Assembly (NCBI GenBank): GCA_004552615.1
Contig: SFNZ01000011.1
Location: 1-33,450 of the forward strand
DNA: 33,450 bases
Direction: 5' to 3'
Source: Bacteroidales bacterium
GTDB taxonomy: Bacteria > Bacteroidota > Bacteroidia > Bacteroidales > UBA932
A program made the position numbers and the translations under genes. Numbering within the stretch: the first letter of the stretch is position 1; each line of letters starts with the position of its first letter. Below, piece by piece: positions 1 through 10,131 of this stretch. The notes below the pieces were generated by a model, which worked only from the letters and a program-made list of their open reading frames with translations, ran no database searches and had not been told where the DNA came from.

Positions 1-2901
1 GGGAGTCAGTCTCGGATACATTGCGTAGCAGTCCCTGTTGGACTCGGTCCATCTGTTGTCCGCCCACTCGGTCAGCATTGCATTCGCAGTCACTGAACCC
101 CATTGGCCGTTATTCACGAACGGAGCGGTCTTCTCATAATTGATCCTGAACGAACATTCCGTAGCTGCCTGGAAAAAGCAGGAGAAGTCGAATCCCTTGA
201 ATCCTGCGGAGAATCCGAAACCGTAGATGTAGTTAGGGATGGTCGGATAGCCGATAGGAACATAGTCCTGGCTGTTGATGATACCGTCCTCGTTGATATC
301 CTTGTACTTGATGTCACCAGGCATCACGTTTCCGAACATCTGGGTAGGAGAGTTCGCGATGTCGGCCTCGTCGATGAAGAGGCGCTCTGCGATGAGACCG
401 GTAATCTGGTTCAGCCTCTTGCCCTCCCATGAGAGCCACTCGTAACCGTAGTCAGGCTCCTCATAGACGTCATATTTGCCGGTCGCGTAGGTCATGTTGA
501 ACCTTGCGGAAATCCAGGAACCGCCTGCAAACGACTTGTTGGCATCGACAGAGATTTCATATCCGTGGGATGAGGCCTCTCCTACATTGGCGCGGAGCGG
601 AGCCTGGAGACCCATGGTTGACGGAATGGACTGCCTGTTCATCAGGATGTTGGTCCTCTTTTCACGATAGTAGTCAGCCTGAACGGTGATCCAGTCCCAG
701 AGACCGAGTTCTACGCCGACGTCGAATTTCTTCGCAATTTCCCAGGTAATCTTGTCGTTGGCATATCTGGAGATTGACACACCCGCCTTATTGAACGAGA
801 ACTCGTCACCGAAGTCTACGCCAAGACCTGCATTCATGTTCACATTGGACATATAGAAGAACCTGTCGCTCGATGATCCGATCTGGTCATTTCCGGCAAG
901 GCCGTACGTCGATTTCAGTTTGAGGAGGCTGACTACCTTCTTCAGCTTAGGGCCGAAGAATTTCTCGTTGGAGATGATGTAGCCGACTCCGACAGAAGGG
1001 AAGAATCCGAATCTCTCGCCTTTGGCGAACCTCTCGGAACCGTTGTATCCGAAGTTGGCCTCGATGAGATATCGGCTGTCATAACCGTAGGTGAACCTGC
1101 CGGCGAGTCCCAGATTCCTGTATGGCAGGGAACTCTGGAGGTCGCCCATGTTCGCATACAGTTTGTTCTGCATGGTATATACAAGGAGTCCGGACACATC
1201 GTGCTTGCCGCCGAACTTGCGGTTGTAGTCGATGGCTGCCTCAAGATAGGTGGCAGTATTGATGTTCTTTCCTCCCTGCTGGTAGTTCAGGTACTCGGTA
1301 CCACCGTCAGGATTGATGCAGTTCAGGGTATAGGTATTCTCGGCAACATCGTATGACGACATCGTGTACCAGTACGGATTGTAGAACCTCTGGAGGTCGA
1401 AGTATGAATACCTTGTGGTATTGAACAGCGCCCTTGCAGCGAGGCCCTTGGTGATGAAGTCGAGCTTCTGCTTGAGCTCCACCTGGGCGATGAGGTTCAT
1501 CTTGCTGTATTCCTTGTATCCGCGGACCATCCGTGCGTATGGGTTGAGATAGTTTCCGTCGGATGTGTTACCGAACATGATATGGGTTGCGGAACCGCCG
1601 GAGAGAGGATTCTCATAATACATAGGGAACGATACGGGATCCGCTGCGAGAGACATCTTGTAGAGTTCGCTACCACCGTCAAGCGGGCCTGAATAATCCT
1701 CGAATGTTCCGCTGAAACGCACCGCGAGCTCAGTTGTGTTGGTCACATTGATATTGATGTTCGACCTGAGCTGGATGGTCTTCAGGGATATATTGTTGTT
1801 GAATGAGTTGCTGTTGTTCTCCTTGAGAAGTCCGGTATCGTTGTTGAAAGTGGCTGCCACATAGTATCTTGCCACCTTTCCTCCACCGCTGAGGTTGGCG
1901 TTCACCCTCTGGTTGGTGGTGTAATTCTTGAACATCTCGTCAATCCAGTTCACGGCCGGATATGCATAAGGGTTCACTCCCCTCTTGGTAAGCTCGATCT
2001 TCTTGTCGGAGAACGGCCTCGGAGCGAGAGGGTCACGGGTGGATACAGCCTCGTTGTAGAGACTCATCCAGGTAACAGGATCCACTACATCGACCTCCTT
2101 CGTAGGCATGGAGAAGGAATTCTCGAACCTGATATTGAGGCTTGCACGGCCTTCCTTTCCTTCCTTGGTGGTGACGAGGATGACACCGTTCGCACCCCTG
2201 GCACCGTAAAGAGCCGTAGCGGTCGCGTCCTTCAGTACCGAGAAGGATGCGATGTCGTCCGGCTGGAGACGTGCGAGGTCGCTGGAGGAGAGTTCCACAT
2301 TGTCAATGAGGATGAGCGGTCCCCTGGCGTTGGAATTGAACGTGGTGACACCACGGATGAAGAACTCGGCATTGTCCCGTCCCGGCTCTCCGGAGAGCTG
2401 CTGGGTAATCATACCTGCAATTCTTCCTCCGAGAGCGGTGGTAAGGTTGCTGGAAGGAACCTTGAGTTCTGCAGGACGTATCGTGGAGATGGAGCTGACC
2501 ACGCTTTCCTTCTTCTGCTTGGAGAACGCGACAACCATGGCGTCCTCGAGAGCCGTGGCCTCCTCTTCCATTATAATGAGGTACTCGCGCTTGTCCGCGA
2601 CACGGACGCGCTTGTCCACATATCCGATAAGGCTGACTACAATGTACTGGCCTTCGGCCGCAGAAATGGTGAAATTACCGTTGTCATCAACGAGAAGGCC
2701 GTTGTTCGTGCCCTCCACCATGACAGCCGCGCCCAGGACCGGTTCTCCATTGGAGTCCACAACCCGTCCCTTGACAGTGCGCTGGGGCCCGACCTGGGAG
2801 ACCGCCGCGAAGGACGCTCCCTGAACGGAGAACAGCATGAGCACAACCAGGGCGATAAAGGTGAATAATACCTTTGCTGATGAGATGATTGAATGTCTCA
2901 T
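1..2901 (-). CDS. SusC/RagA-family TonB-linked outer membrane protein (partial, 3' end outside window)
   Basis: Outer membrane channel of a glycan-uptake system, which normally works with a SusD lipoprotein and TonB. About 967 codons are visible from the ATG at 2899-2901; the reading frame is still open at base 1, so the C-terminal end of the barrel is missing. Residues 1 to about 33 form a signal peptide with a long hydrophobic stretch. Residues about 37-115 are a carboxypeptidase-D regulatory-like domain (VKGRVVDSNGEPVLGAAV, GNFTI). The plug follows, with the typical SusC signatures FIRGVTTFNSNARGPLILID and LKDATATALYGARGANGVI, then VTTK, and then a long beta-barrel region rich in aromatic residues. 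There is no N-terminal secretin/TonB (STN) domain, so control by an anti-sigma factor is not expected. A well-matched promoter sits just upstream. A susD gene should follow below base 1. The substrate cannot be read from the sequence; the neighbouring mannosidases suggest an alpha-mannoside. Confidence 0.95.
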   Translation of the reverse strand, partial: MRHSIISSAKVLFTFIALVVLMLFSVQGASFAAVSQVGPQRTVKGRVVDSNGEPVLGAAVMVEGTNNGLLVDDNGNFTISAAEGQYIVVSLIGYVDKRVRVADKREYLIIMEEEATALEDAMVVAFSKQKKESVVSSISTIRPAELKVPSSNLTTALGGRIAGMITQQLSGEPGRDNAEFFIRGVTTFNSNARGPLILIDNVELSSSDLARLQPDDIASFSVLKDATATALYGARGANGVILVTTKEGKEGRASLNIRFENSFSMPTKEVDVVDPVTWMSLYNEAVSTRDPLAPRPFSDKKIELTKRGVNPYAYPAVNWIDEMFKNYTTNQRVNANLSGGGKVARYYVAATFNNDTGLLKENNSNSFNNNISLKTIQLRSNININVTNTTELAVRFSGTFEDYSGPLDGGSELYKMSLAADPVSFPMYYENPLSGGSATHIMFGNTSDGNYLNPYARMVRGYKEYSKMNLIAQVELKQKLDFITKGLAARALFNTTRYSYFDLQRFYNPYWYTMSSYDVAENTYTLNCINPDGGTEYLNYQQGGKNINTATYLEAAIDYNRKFGGKHDVSGLLVYTMQNKLYANMGDLQSSLPYRNLGLAGRFTYGYDSRYLIEANFGYNGSERFAKGERFGFFPSVGVGYIISNEKFFGPKLKKVVSLLKLKSTYGLAGNDQIGSSSDRFFYMSNVNMNAGLGVDFGDEFSFNKAGVSISRYANDKITWEIAKKFDVGVELGLWDWITVQADYYREKRTNILMNRQSIPSTMGLQAPLRANVGEASSHGYEISVDANKSFAGGSWISARFNMTYATGKYDVYEEPDYGYEWLSWEGKRLNQITGLIAERLFIDEADIANSPTQMFGNVMPGDIKYKDINEDGIINSQDYVPIGYPTIPNYIYGFGFSAGFKGFDFSCFFQAATECSFRINYEKTAPFVNNGQWGSVTANAMLTEWADNRWTESNRDCYAMYPRLTP

Positions 2902-2955
2902 AATTGGTTGTTGTTTTAGTAAGTTCTTATTAATCGTTATATGTTTAAACATTCG

Positions 2956-2986
2956 CAAATTTATATATATTATTTGAATTTGCAAA
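2956..2986 (-). promoter_or_regulatory. Bacteroides-type promoter for susC
   Basis: On the minus strand the -33 element TTTG (2983-2986) and the -7 element TAAATTTG (2956-2963, full match to TAnnTTTG) are separated by 19 bases. Transcription should start near 2949, giving a leader of about 48 bases. The promoter lies in the gap between the GH2 stop and susC, so susC can be transcribed independently of GH2. The -33 element sits inside the 12-bp palindrome AATTTGCAAATT (2977-2988). Confidence 0.7.
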
Positions 2987-2988
2987 TT
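2977..2988. repeat. 12-bp perfect palindrome over the susC -33 element
   Basis: AATTTGCAAATT is its own reverse complement. The octamer GCAAATTT within it (2982-2989) is repeated at 2955-2962 over the -7 element, 27 bp away. It could be a regulator site, or simply promoter-related AT-rich sequence; no regulator gene lies nearby to favour the first. Confidence 0.4.
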
Positions 2989-3002
2989 TTGCTGGAAGAA
3001 AT

Positions 3003-4811
3003 TTAGTGAATAGTGACGGCACACTCCGGGGATGCAAGTGATGATGCTTTGAATTTCAATACATTATGCATAGATTTGTCAAATCTTGCATAAACCAGCA
3101 AACGGCCGTCGAACGTGTTGCATACATTGTCGTTTTGTTCAGACATATCTGAATTGTCAGAAGACTCCATCCCGACCATCACAGCTCCGCCTCCGGTCTC
3201 GCAGGTCACCGGCACGGAAGCGCCCCTGACGCGGCGGCCATCTTTGTCAACCACCTCAACGACTATGTGCCCCAACACATCTCCGGAAGTCACAACCGAT
3301 TCATCCTCAATCGAATACGCCTTCAGTGCATAAGCCTCGCCACAGGTGTACAAAGTTTCCGAGGCCTCTGCCGAAGCGCCTCTGTCACGATATGCCCTGA
3401 CCGTCAATTCACCCGGCTCATAGTCCAGGTCCCAGAAAATCACTCCGGTTGCCGGATCCTTCTCCCGGTATTCCCCGGCCAGGACCGGATGAGTATAAGG
3501 GTCATTCGGGTAATCCACCTCGTTGCCGATGCTCCACATTATAATGGAAGGATGGTTCCTGTCCCTGCGGACCATGTCGGTAATGTCCTTTTCGGCCCAT
3601 TCCTCGAAGAAGTCATAGCTTCCCTCGAAGCCCGGCTTGCCTACATTCCAGCCTTCCAGCCATTTCCGCTTCGGATAACGCCACTCGTCGAAAGCCTCGT
3701 CCATCACCAAAAGGCCGATTTCGTCACAGATGTCGTAAAATGCAGGGGACTGAGGATTGTGGCTCGTCCTCACTGCATTGACTCCTATGGATTTAAGAGC
3801 CATTAGACGCCTGCGCCACACTTCTGCAGGCACGGCTGCACCGAGCACACCGGCATCATGATGCAGGCACACTCCTTTCAATTTCATATTCTTTCCGTTC
3901 AGGAAATATCCGCGGTCAGGATCGAACACGGACTCCCTTATGCCTGCACGTGTCGCGGCACGGTCCACGACCTCCCCTTTCAGAATCAGCTCGGATTCCA
4001 GACTGTAAAGCACAGGACTATCCACGCTCCAGAGCTCCGGGTGCGGAATCTCCAGTTCTGCCGATGCCATGTCCCCGGACGGTTTCACCATCTTCTCCGC
4101 CACGCAGTTGCCTGACGCATCGTACATGGCGAAACGCACTTTCATATTGCCTTTCCCGCAGGAAGTGCGCGACGGTTCTATCCCGGATGACACGCTGAGC
4201 ACAGCCCTGTCGGCATCAAGGTCGCTGAGACTGTAGGAAAGACCCCACTGCGCGAAATGCCTGTCAGGGGCCTTCACAAGCCACACATTCCTGTATATGC
4301 CGGAGCCTGTATACCATCTCGAGTCAGCTTCCCGGCTGTGGTCCACCCTGACAGCGATGGTATTCGGTCCGCCATGGGCCAGACAATCGGTAATCTCGTA
4401 CATGAACGATATATATCCATTCGGCCTGGAACCGAGCTCGCGCCCGTTCAGATATACCGTACTCCTGTTATAAACACCTTCGAAATACAGATAATATCGT
4501 TCACCCGGCTCTTTCCTGAGCTCGAAACTCTTTCTGTACCAGCCTATTCCTCCGGGGAGCCATCCGGTGCAGCTGTATTTGTCCATGGACGTGGGCATAG
4601 ACACTGACCAGTCATGAGGAACGTTGACTTCCTGCCAGGAAGTGTCATCGAATGCGGGGGATGAGGATTCAGGATTGTCTCCGAGAACGAATTTCCAACC
4701 TTTGTTGAACAGTTCGGAACTGCCGAACGAAACCTGCGCAGATACTTCCGCCGAAGCGGAAATAAATAATAATAGAGTCACCAATACGGTGAAGAGACTG
4801 CGTTTGCTCAT
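3003..4811 (-). CDS. GH2 family glycosidase (beta-galactosidase-like), exported, with an apparent internal in-frame deletion
   Basis: GH2 enzymes remove terminal beta-linked sugars. This 602-residue protein starts with a signal peptide (about 1-25, AEVSA/Q). The N-terminal sugar-binding jelly roll covers about 32-180 (WYRKSFEL, YFEGVYNRSTVYLNG), an Ig-like domain about 190-295, and the TIM barrel begins near 300 (GVCLHHDAGVLG, NAVRTSHNPQSP). The acid/base glutamate is present in SIGNEVDYP (about E431). After HPVLAGEYREKDPATG (about residue 456, near base 3445) the sequence passes straight into VIFWDLDYEPGELTVRAY, which matches the strand that follows the barrel in longer relatives, and then into a C-terminal Ig-like domain (GHIVVEVVDKDG). 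Roughly 200 residues expected there, including the barrel strand with the nucleophile glutamate, are absent. The frame stays open, so this is either an inactive remnant, a binding protein, or an assembly artefact. It is divergent from the GH92 gene and has its own promoter. Confidence 0.85.
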   Translation of the reverse strand: MSKRSLFTVLVTLLLFISASAEVSAQVSFGSSELFNKGWKFVLGDNPESSSPAFDDTSWQEVNVPHDWSVSMPTSMDKYSCTGWLPGGIGWYRKSFELRKEPGERYYLYFEGVYNRSTVYLNGRELGSRPNGYISFMYEITDCLAHGGPNTIAVRVDHSREADSRWYTGSGIYRNVWLVKAPDRHFAQWGLSYSLSDLDADRAVLSVSSGIEPSRTSCGKGNMKVRFAMYDASGNCVAEKMVKPSGDMASAELEIPHPELWSVDSPVLYSLESELILKGEVVDRAATRAGIRESVFDPDRGYFLNGKNMKLKGVCLHHDAGVLGAAVPAEVWRRRLMALKSIGVNAVRTSHNPQSPAFYDICDEIGLLVMDEAFDEWRYPKRKWLEGWNVGKPGFEGSYDFFEEWAEKDITDMVRRDRNHPSIIMWSIGNEVDYPNDPYTHPVLAGEYREKDPATGVIFWDLDYEPGELTVRAYRDRGASAEASETLYTCGEAYALKAYSIEDESVVTSGDVLGHIVVEVVDKDGRRVRGASVPVTCETGGGAVMVGMESSDNSDMSEQNDNVCNTFDGRLLVYARFDKSMHNVLKFKASSLASPECAVTIH

Positions 4812-4833
4812 GTTTAATATAGGTTTGTACTGA

Positions 4834-4864
4834 CAAATGTATGGTTTATATTGAACATATCAAA
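4834..4864 (-). promoter_or_regulatory. Bacteroides-type promoter for the GH2 gene
   Basis: Minus-strand TTTG (4861-4864), a 19-base spacer and TACATTTG (4834-4841) match the consensus fully. Transcription should start near 4827, leaving only about 15 bases before the ATG at 4811. The region overlaps the weaker candidate promoter for the divergent GH92 gene. Confidence 0.65.
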
Positions 4865-4881
4865 ATATTTCCCGATATTTG
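4850..4881 (+). promoter_or_regulatory. Candidate promoter for the first GH92 gene
   Basis: ATTG (4850-4853), a 20-base spacer and GATATTTG (4874-4881) each differ from the Bacteroides consensus by one base. Transcription would start near 4888, about 20 bases before the ATG at 4908. The -33 region interleaves with that of the divergent GH2 promoter, so the two may compete. Confidence 0.4.
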
Positions 4882-4907
4882 TGCATACATATTAATATTT
4901 CAGTCTC

Positions 4908-7199
4908 ATGGGCAAATCAATATTGAAAGCGGCTGCCGTATTGGCCTCATCCCTTTTTTCCATATCAGCATCTTACGGACGCGAACCGGCGGAATATGTA
5001 GACATGTTCATCGGCACATCCAATTCCAGATGGATGCTCGGGCCTTATGCCCAGAGACCGTTCGGCATGGTGCAGCTCGGCCCGGACAACCAGGGGAATG
5101 TCTGGATGGGAGGATATGAATGGTCGATCAGCAACATCTCAGGATTCAGCCATATACACGCCTGGACAATGGGAGGCCTGATGCTGATGCCGTCCACGGT
5201 GGACCTCGCTACGGGCAATCCGTCCACGGACTCGCCTTATCAGGGAGCAAATGCAGGATATCATTCGCGCATCCTGAAGGAGACCGAGACTGCAAGACCG
5301 GGATATTACAGCGCATATCTATATGATTCCAAAACACTTGCAGAGATGACAGCCACATCGAGATGCGGCATCCACAGATATACTTTCCCTGAATGCAGGG
5401 ACTCGCGAATCCTGATTGACCTGCAGTTCCCTACGGAATGGGACTACGGATTCACGGTGAAGGACGCTTCCGTCCGGAGGAGCGGGCCGGCCGAGATAGA
5501 GGGATATGCCGACTGCCAGTCCGGCTCATGGAGCTGGTGGAACAGCTATAAGCTGCATTTCGTGATAAAGTTCAGCAGGGAGTTCGACTCGATGAACTGC
5601 TGGAACGAGGGCCACATAAAAGAAGGAGTGGACTCCATGGACGGGAAGGGGGACACAGGCGTATATGTCACATTCAAAACCTCTGAAGGAGAGAAGATTA
5701 CGGTATACTGCGGGATTTCCTTGGTAAGCATTGACCAGGCGAGGCTGAATCTCGAGAGCGAGGCCGGAGCGCTCGGCTATGATTTCGACAGGGTCGCCGC
5801 GGACGCGTTCGATGAATGGAACAGCCTGCTCGGAAGAATCCGGATCGAGGGAGGCACAGAAGAGGACAAGACCAAATTCTACACAAATCTCTACCGGGCA
5901 TTCGCAGGCAAGCAGACCTGGAGCGACGTGAACGGGAAATACATTGACGCGATGGAGAGGGAGCAGACCATCACGGACGGCTGCATGTACGGCGGGGACG
6001 CCTTCTGGAACTCGTACTGGAACCTGAACGGGCTCTGGTCCATGGCCGCGCCTGAGATAGTGGACAATTGGGTGAACACCCAGCTGGAAATGTTCAGACA
6101 TACCGGATGGACCTGCAAGGGGCCTGCAGGTATCGAATACTCCGGCATCATGGAGGGTTCGCACGAGACGGCTCTCATGGTGGCCGCATACCAGAAAGGC
6201 ATCAGGAAAGACGGGGAGGACATCTACCGGGCCGTGCTCAGGAACGTCACCGAGACCGGAATCGACCACCCGGGAGGAGGCAACGCAGGGAATCCGCTAT
6301 TGGACAAATATATCGAATACGGCTACATGCCGAGGGAGCACGGCGTGGTCTCCAAGACATTGGACTATGCCTATGACGACTGGTGCGTGGCCATGATGGC
6401 TTACGCATGCGGGGACAAGAAAACCGGGAAAATGCTCGAAGCCCGTTCAATGAACTGGAAGAATGCATTCAACCCGGCTACCGGCTATGTCACGATGCGC
6501 GACAAGAAAGGCGGATGGGACCCGGAATTCGACAAGTTCTCCAACCGCGGCTTCATCGAGGGGAACAGCTGGCAATATTCCTGGTACGTTCCTCACGACA
6601 TCCCCGGGCTCGTGGAAATGCTCGGCAAGGAAGAGTTCAACCGGAGACTGGAAGAAGGATTCGAGAAATCGGAAAGATACAATTTCGCCGCCCACGCATT
6701 CGACAGGACAATGGGCCAGTCCGCAGAATTCTATATAAATCAGGGTAATGAGGTGAATATGTGCACCCCGTACCTCTTCAATTATTCCGGAAAGCCGTGG
6801 CTCGCGCAGAAATGGGCGAGGGCAATAATGGACAAATTCTACGGCTCGACTCCATACCACGGATGGGAAGGCGACGAGGACGAGGGGCAGATGAGCGCCT
6901 GGTTCGTGATGAGCGCACTCGGCCTGTTCGAGATGGACGGAGGCTGCTCCGCCGATCCGGAATTCGACCTCGGAAGTCCTTTGTTCAGCAAGGCCGTCGT
7001 GACTCTCAGCGACGGATATTACGGCGGTGGCACATTCACCATCAATGCCATAGGAAACTCCAAGGAGAATATCTACATCCAGGAAGCAAGGCTGAACGGT
7101 AAAAAACTGACATCCCCGAAACTCAAGTTCAGGGATGTCGTAAAAGGCGGTGAACTCACTCTCATAATGGGCCCGGAACCTTGCCTTACGGCGTTCTGA
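4908..7199 (+). CDS. GH92 family alpha-mannosidase, exported
   Basis: GH92 enzymes are calcium-dependent inverting exo-alpha-mannosidases that trim mannose from N-glycans and yeast mannan. The protein has 763 residues, the normal length for a stand-alone family member. Residues 1 to about 24 are a signal peptide (cleavage likely after SYG); there is no lipobox, so a soluble periplasmic enzyme is expected. The N-terminal beta-sandwich starts at VDMFIGTSNSRWMLGPYAQR. Family motifs follow: GGDAFWNSYWNLNGLW from about 362, EGNSWQYSWYVPHD from about 551 (E551 is the likely general acid region), and GDEDEGQMSAW, whose two aspartates (about D656 and D658) match the base pair known in characterised members. 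It ends 15 bases from the converging isomerase gene. Cleaved linkage (1,2; 1,3; 1,4 or 1,6) cannot be told from sequence alone. Confidence 0.95.
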   Translation: MGKSILKAAAVLASSLFSISASYGREPAEYVDMFIGTSNSRWMLGPYAQRPFGMVQLGPDNQGNVWMGGYEWSISNISGFSHIHAWTMGGLMLMPSTVDLATGNPSTDSPYQGANAGYHSRILKETETARPGYYSAYLYDSKTLAEMTATSRCGIHRYTFPECRDSRILIDLQFPTEWDYGFTVKDASVRRSGPAEIEGYADCQSGSWSWWNSYKLHFVIKFSREFDSMNCWNEGHIKEGVDSMDGKGDTGVYVTFKTSEGEKITVYCGISLVSIDQARLNLESEAGALGYDFDRVAADAFDEWNSLLGRIRIEGGTEEDKTKFYTNLYRAFAGKQTWSDVNGKYIDAMEREQTITDGCMYGGDAFWNSYWNLNGLWSMAAPEIVDNWVNTQLEMFRHTGWTCKGPAGIEYSGIMEGSHETALMVAAYQKGIRKDGEDIYRAVLRNVTETGIDHPGGGNAGNPLLDKYIEYGYMPREHGVVSKTLDYAYDDWCVAMMAYACGDKKTGKMLEARSMNWKNAFNPATGYVTMRDKKGGWDPEFDKFSNRGFIEGNSWQYSWYVPHDIPGLVEMLGKEEFNRRLEEGFEKSERYNFAAHAFDRTMGQSAEFYINQGNEVNMCTPYLFNYSGKPWLAQKWARAIMDKFYGSTPYHGWEGDEDEGQMSAWFVMSALGLFEMDGGCSADPEFDLGSPLFSKAVVTLSDGYYGGGTFTINAIGNSKENIYIQEARLNGKKLTSPKLKFRDVVKGGELTLIMGPEPCLTAF

Positions 7200-7214
7200 G
7201 CCCGGGAGGGTTCC

Positions 7215-8981
<1,767 letters not shown>

Positions 8982-9013
8982 ATATTATCCATTTTATTCA
9001 CAATTCAAGTTTG

Positions 9014-9029
9014 GCAAGTCTCAACTTGC
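9014..9029. other. Small hairpin between the ROK and isomerase genes
   Basis: GCAAGT, loop CTCA, ACTTGC form a 6-bp perfect stem in the 59-base gap between the kinase stop (9041) and the isomerase start (8981). It has no T-tract. It could mark an RNA-processing site that sets the kinase:isomerase ratio, or have no function. Confidence 0.3.
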
Positions 9030-9040
9030 TGTCTTTCAAT

Positions 9041-9931
9041 TCAGACGAACAATGATGCAGCTCCTGTCAGGGCAGACCTGTCCAACAGTTCGGAGACCCT
9101 TACCTCCGCGCCGGGAACGATTGCCCTGAGGCCCTCGTCCAGAGGACCAGCGAAGAGCGGATATGCCCGTGATATATTGCCGCCTATGACGAGAGTCTTT
9201 CCTCCGAACTTTTTGAGCACCCGGCCTGCGAACGCAGCAAGTCTCGCACCGTATTCACTGAACAGCTTCCGCGCGGATTCATCCGTATCATATCTCTCAG
9301 CCACATCCCTGGCGCCGTCCACCAGAAGTCCTGTCAATTCACGATAACGCTTCACGACCCACCTGGTGGAAAAAGCCTCATCCGCAATCCCGTCCTCGAA
9401 CGGAAGGCAGTACACCCAGCCGTTCGCCGGCACATCCGGGGAATCCACCACAAGTTTCCTGTCCGACACGAATCCTGAGCCAACACCTGTCCCGAGCGTC
9501 AGGGCAAGCACTTTTCCGGCATCTGCGGCAGCTCCGTAGAGGGCCTCGCCGAGGGCAAATGCCGAAGCATCATTGACGAATCTCATCCGGACGTCGCCCG
9601 CATCGGAAAACAGGAACGAACGCAGCGTCTGGGCCACGTCAAGTCCGTACACACTTTCATATTTTCCCACCCCGTTTATAAGGGAAATGCCACGGTCATA
9701 GTCGAACGGTCCCGGGAATGCAAATCCCACGCGGTTCACTTTGCAGCTGAATCCGGACATCGACAGCCTGACATTTTCCGCCCAGGCCGCCACAACCTCC
9801 ATTGCACCGGCTGAACTGTCCACCGGAGTAGTCACCGGCTCGGACAAAATCCTGCCGTCTTCAATGTCAACCACGGCAGAGCACACATGGGACCCGCCGA
9901 CATCGACACCTATTGCATAATTGTCCTTCAT
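9041..9931 (-). CDS. ROK-family sugar kinase (putative mannokinase)
   Basis: ROK kinases phosphorylate hexoses or amino sugars at C6 with ATP. The 296-residue protein begins with the phosphate-binding motif AIGVDVGGSH (6-15). The catalytic aspartate is in FVNDASAFALGEAL (D121), the second nucleotide-binding loop is LTLGTGVGSGF (145-154), and the C-terminal adenosine region reads TLVIGGNISRA. The family hallmark GEIGH plus the cysteine-rich zinc motif (CxCGxxGC) is missing; the corresponding stretch reads PDVPANGWVYCLPFEDG. Many Bacteroidota kinases next to mannose-6-phosphate isomerases have this reduced form. It is the first gene of a two-gene operon with that isomerase and is divergent from a GH92 mannosidase, so mannose is the best guess as substrate; glucose, fructose or another hexose remain possible. 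Confidence 0.85.
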   Translation of the reverse strand: MKDNYAIGVDVGGSHVCSAVVDIEDGRILSEPVTTPVDSSAGAMEVVAAWAENVRLSMSGFSCKVNRVGFAFPGPFDYDRGISLINGVGKYESVYGLDVAQTLRSFLFSDAGDVRMRFVNDASAFALGEALYGAAADAGKVLALTLGTGVGSGFVSDRKLVVDSPDVPANGWVYCLPFEDGIADEAFSTRWVVKRYRELTGLLVDGARDVAERYDTDESARKLFSEYGARLAAFAGRVLKKFGGKTLVIGGNISRAYPLFAGPLDEGLRAIVPGAEVRVSELLDRSALTGAASLFV

Positions 9932-9991
9932 AATTTAATCTCTGTTTATATTCAAACAAAACCGATATATGTATGAACATATTTTCTTTCG

Positions 9992-10022
9992 CAAATATAA
10001 ACAATTATTTTTGATAATCAAT
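9992..10022 (-). promoter_or_regulatory. Promoter for the ROK kinase - isomerase operon
   Basis: Minus-strand ATTG (10019-10022; one mismatch to TTTG), a 19-base spacer and TATATTTG (9992-9999; full match). Transcription should start near 9985, giving a leader of about 55 bases before the ATG at 9931. Confidence 0.6.
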
Positions 10023-10073
10023 CGCGCAGACATAAAAACATCGCAATTATGGCCCAGAACACCATTTAGGTCT

Positions 10074-10105
10074 CTTGCTTGATAACGGAATATTTGTTTA
10101 CTTTG
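10074..10105 (+). promoter_or_regulatory. Candidate promoter for the second GH92 gene
   Basis: CTTG (10074-10077), a 20-base spacer and TTACTTTG (10098-10105), each one base off consensus. Transcription would start near 10112, about 20 bases before the ATG at 10132. This supports the ATG over the TTG at 10114 as the start of translation. Confidence 0.5.
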
Positions 10106-10131
10106 CACATTGATTGTATAAACATATCTCA

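Noticed and set aside
5526..6269. 247-codon open frame antisense to the first GH92 gene
   Set aside because: Same mirror-frame effect inside an unambiguous gene; a similar open frame appears in the corresponding mirror frame of the second GH92 gene, as expected from shared codon patterns.
7175..7214. GGAACC / GGTTCC inverted repeat at the meeting point of the first GH92 and isomerase genes
   Set aside because: The stem is only 6 bp with a loop of nearly 30 bases inside coding sequence; it is too weak to call a terminator.
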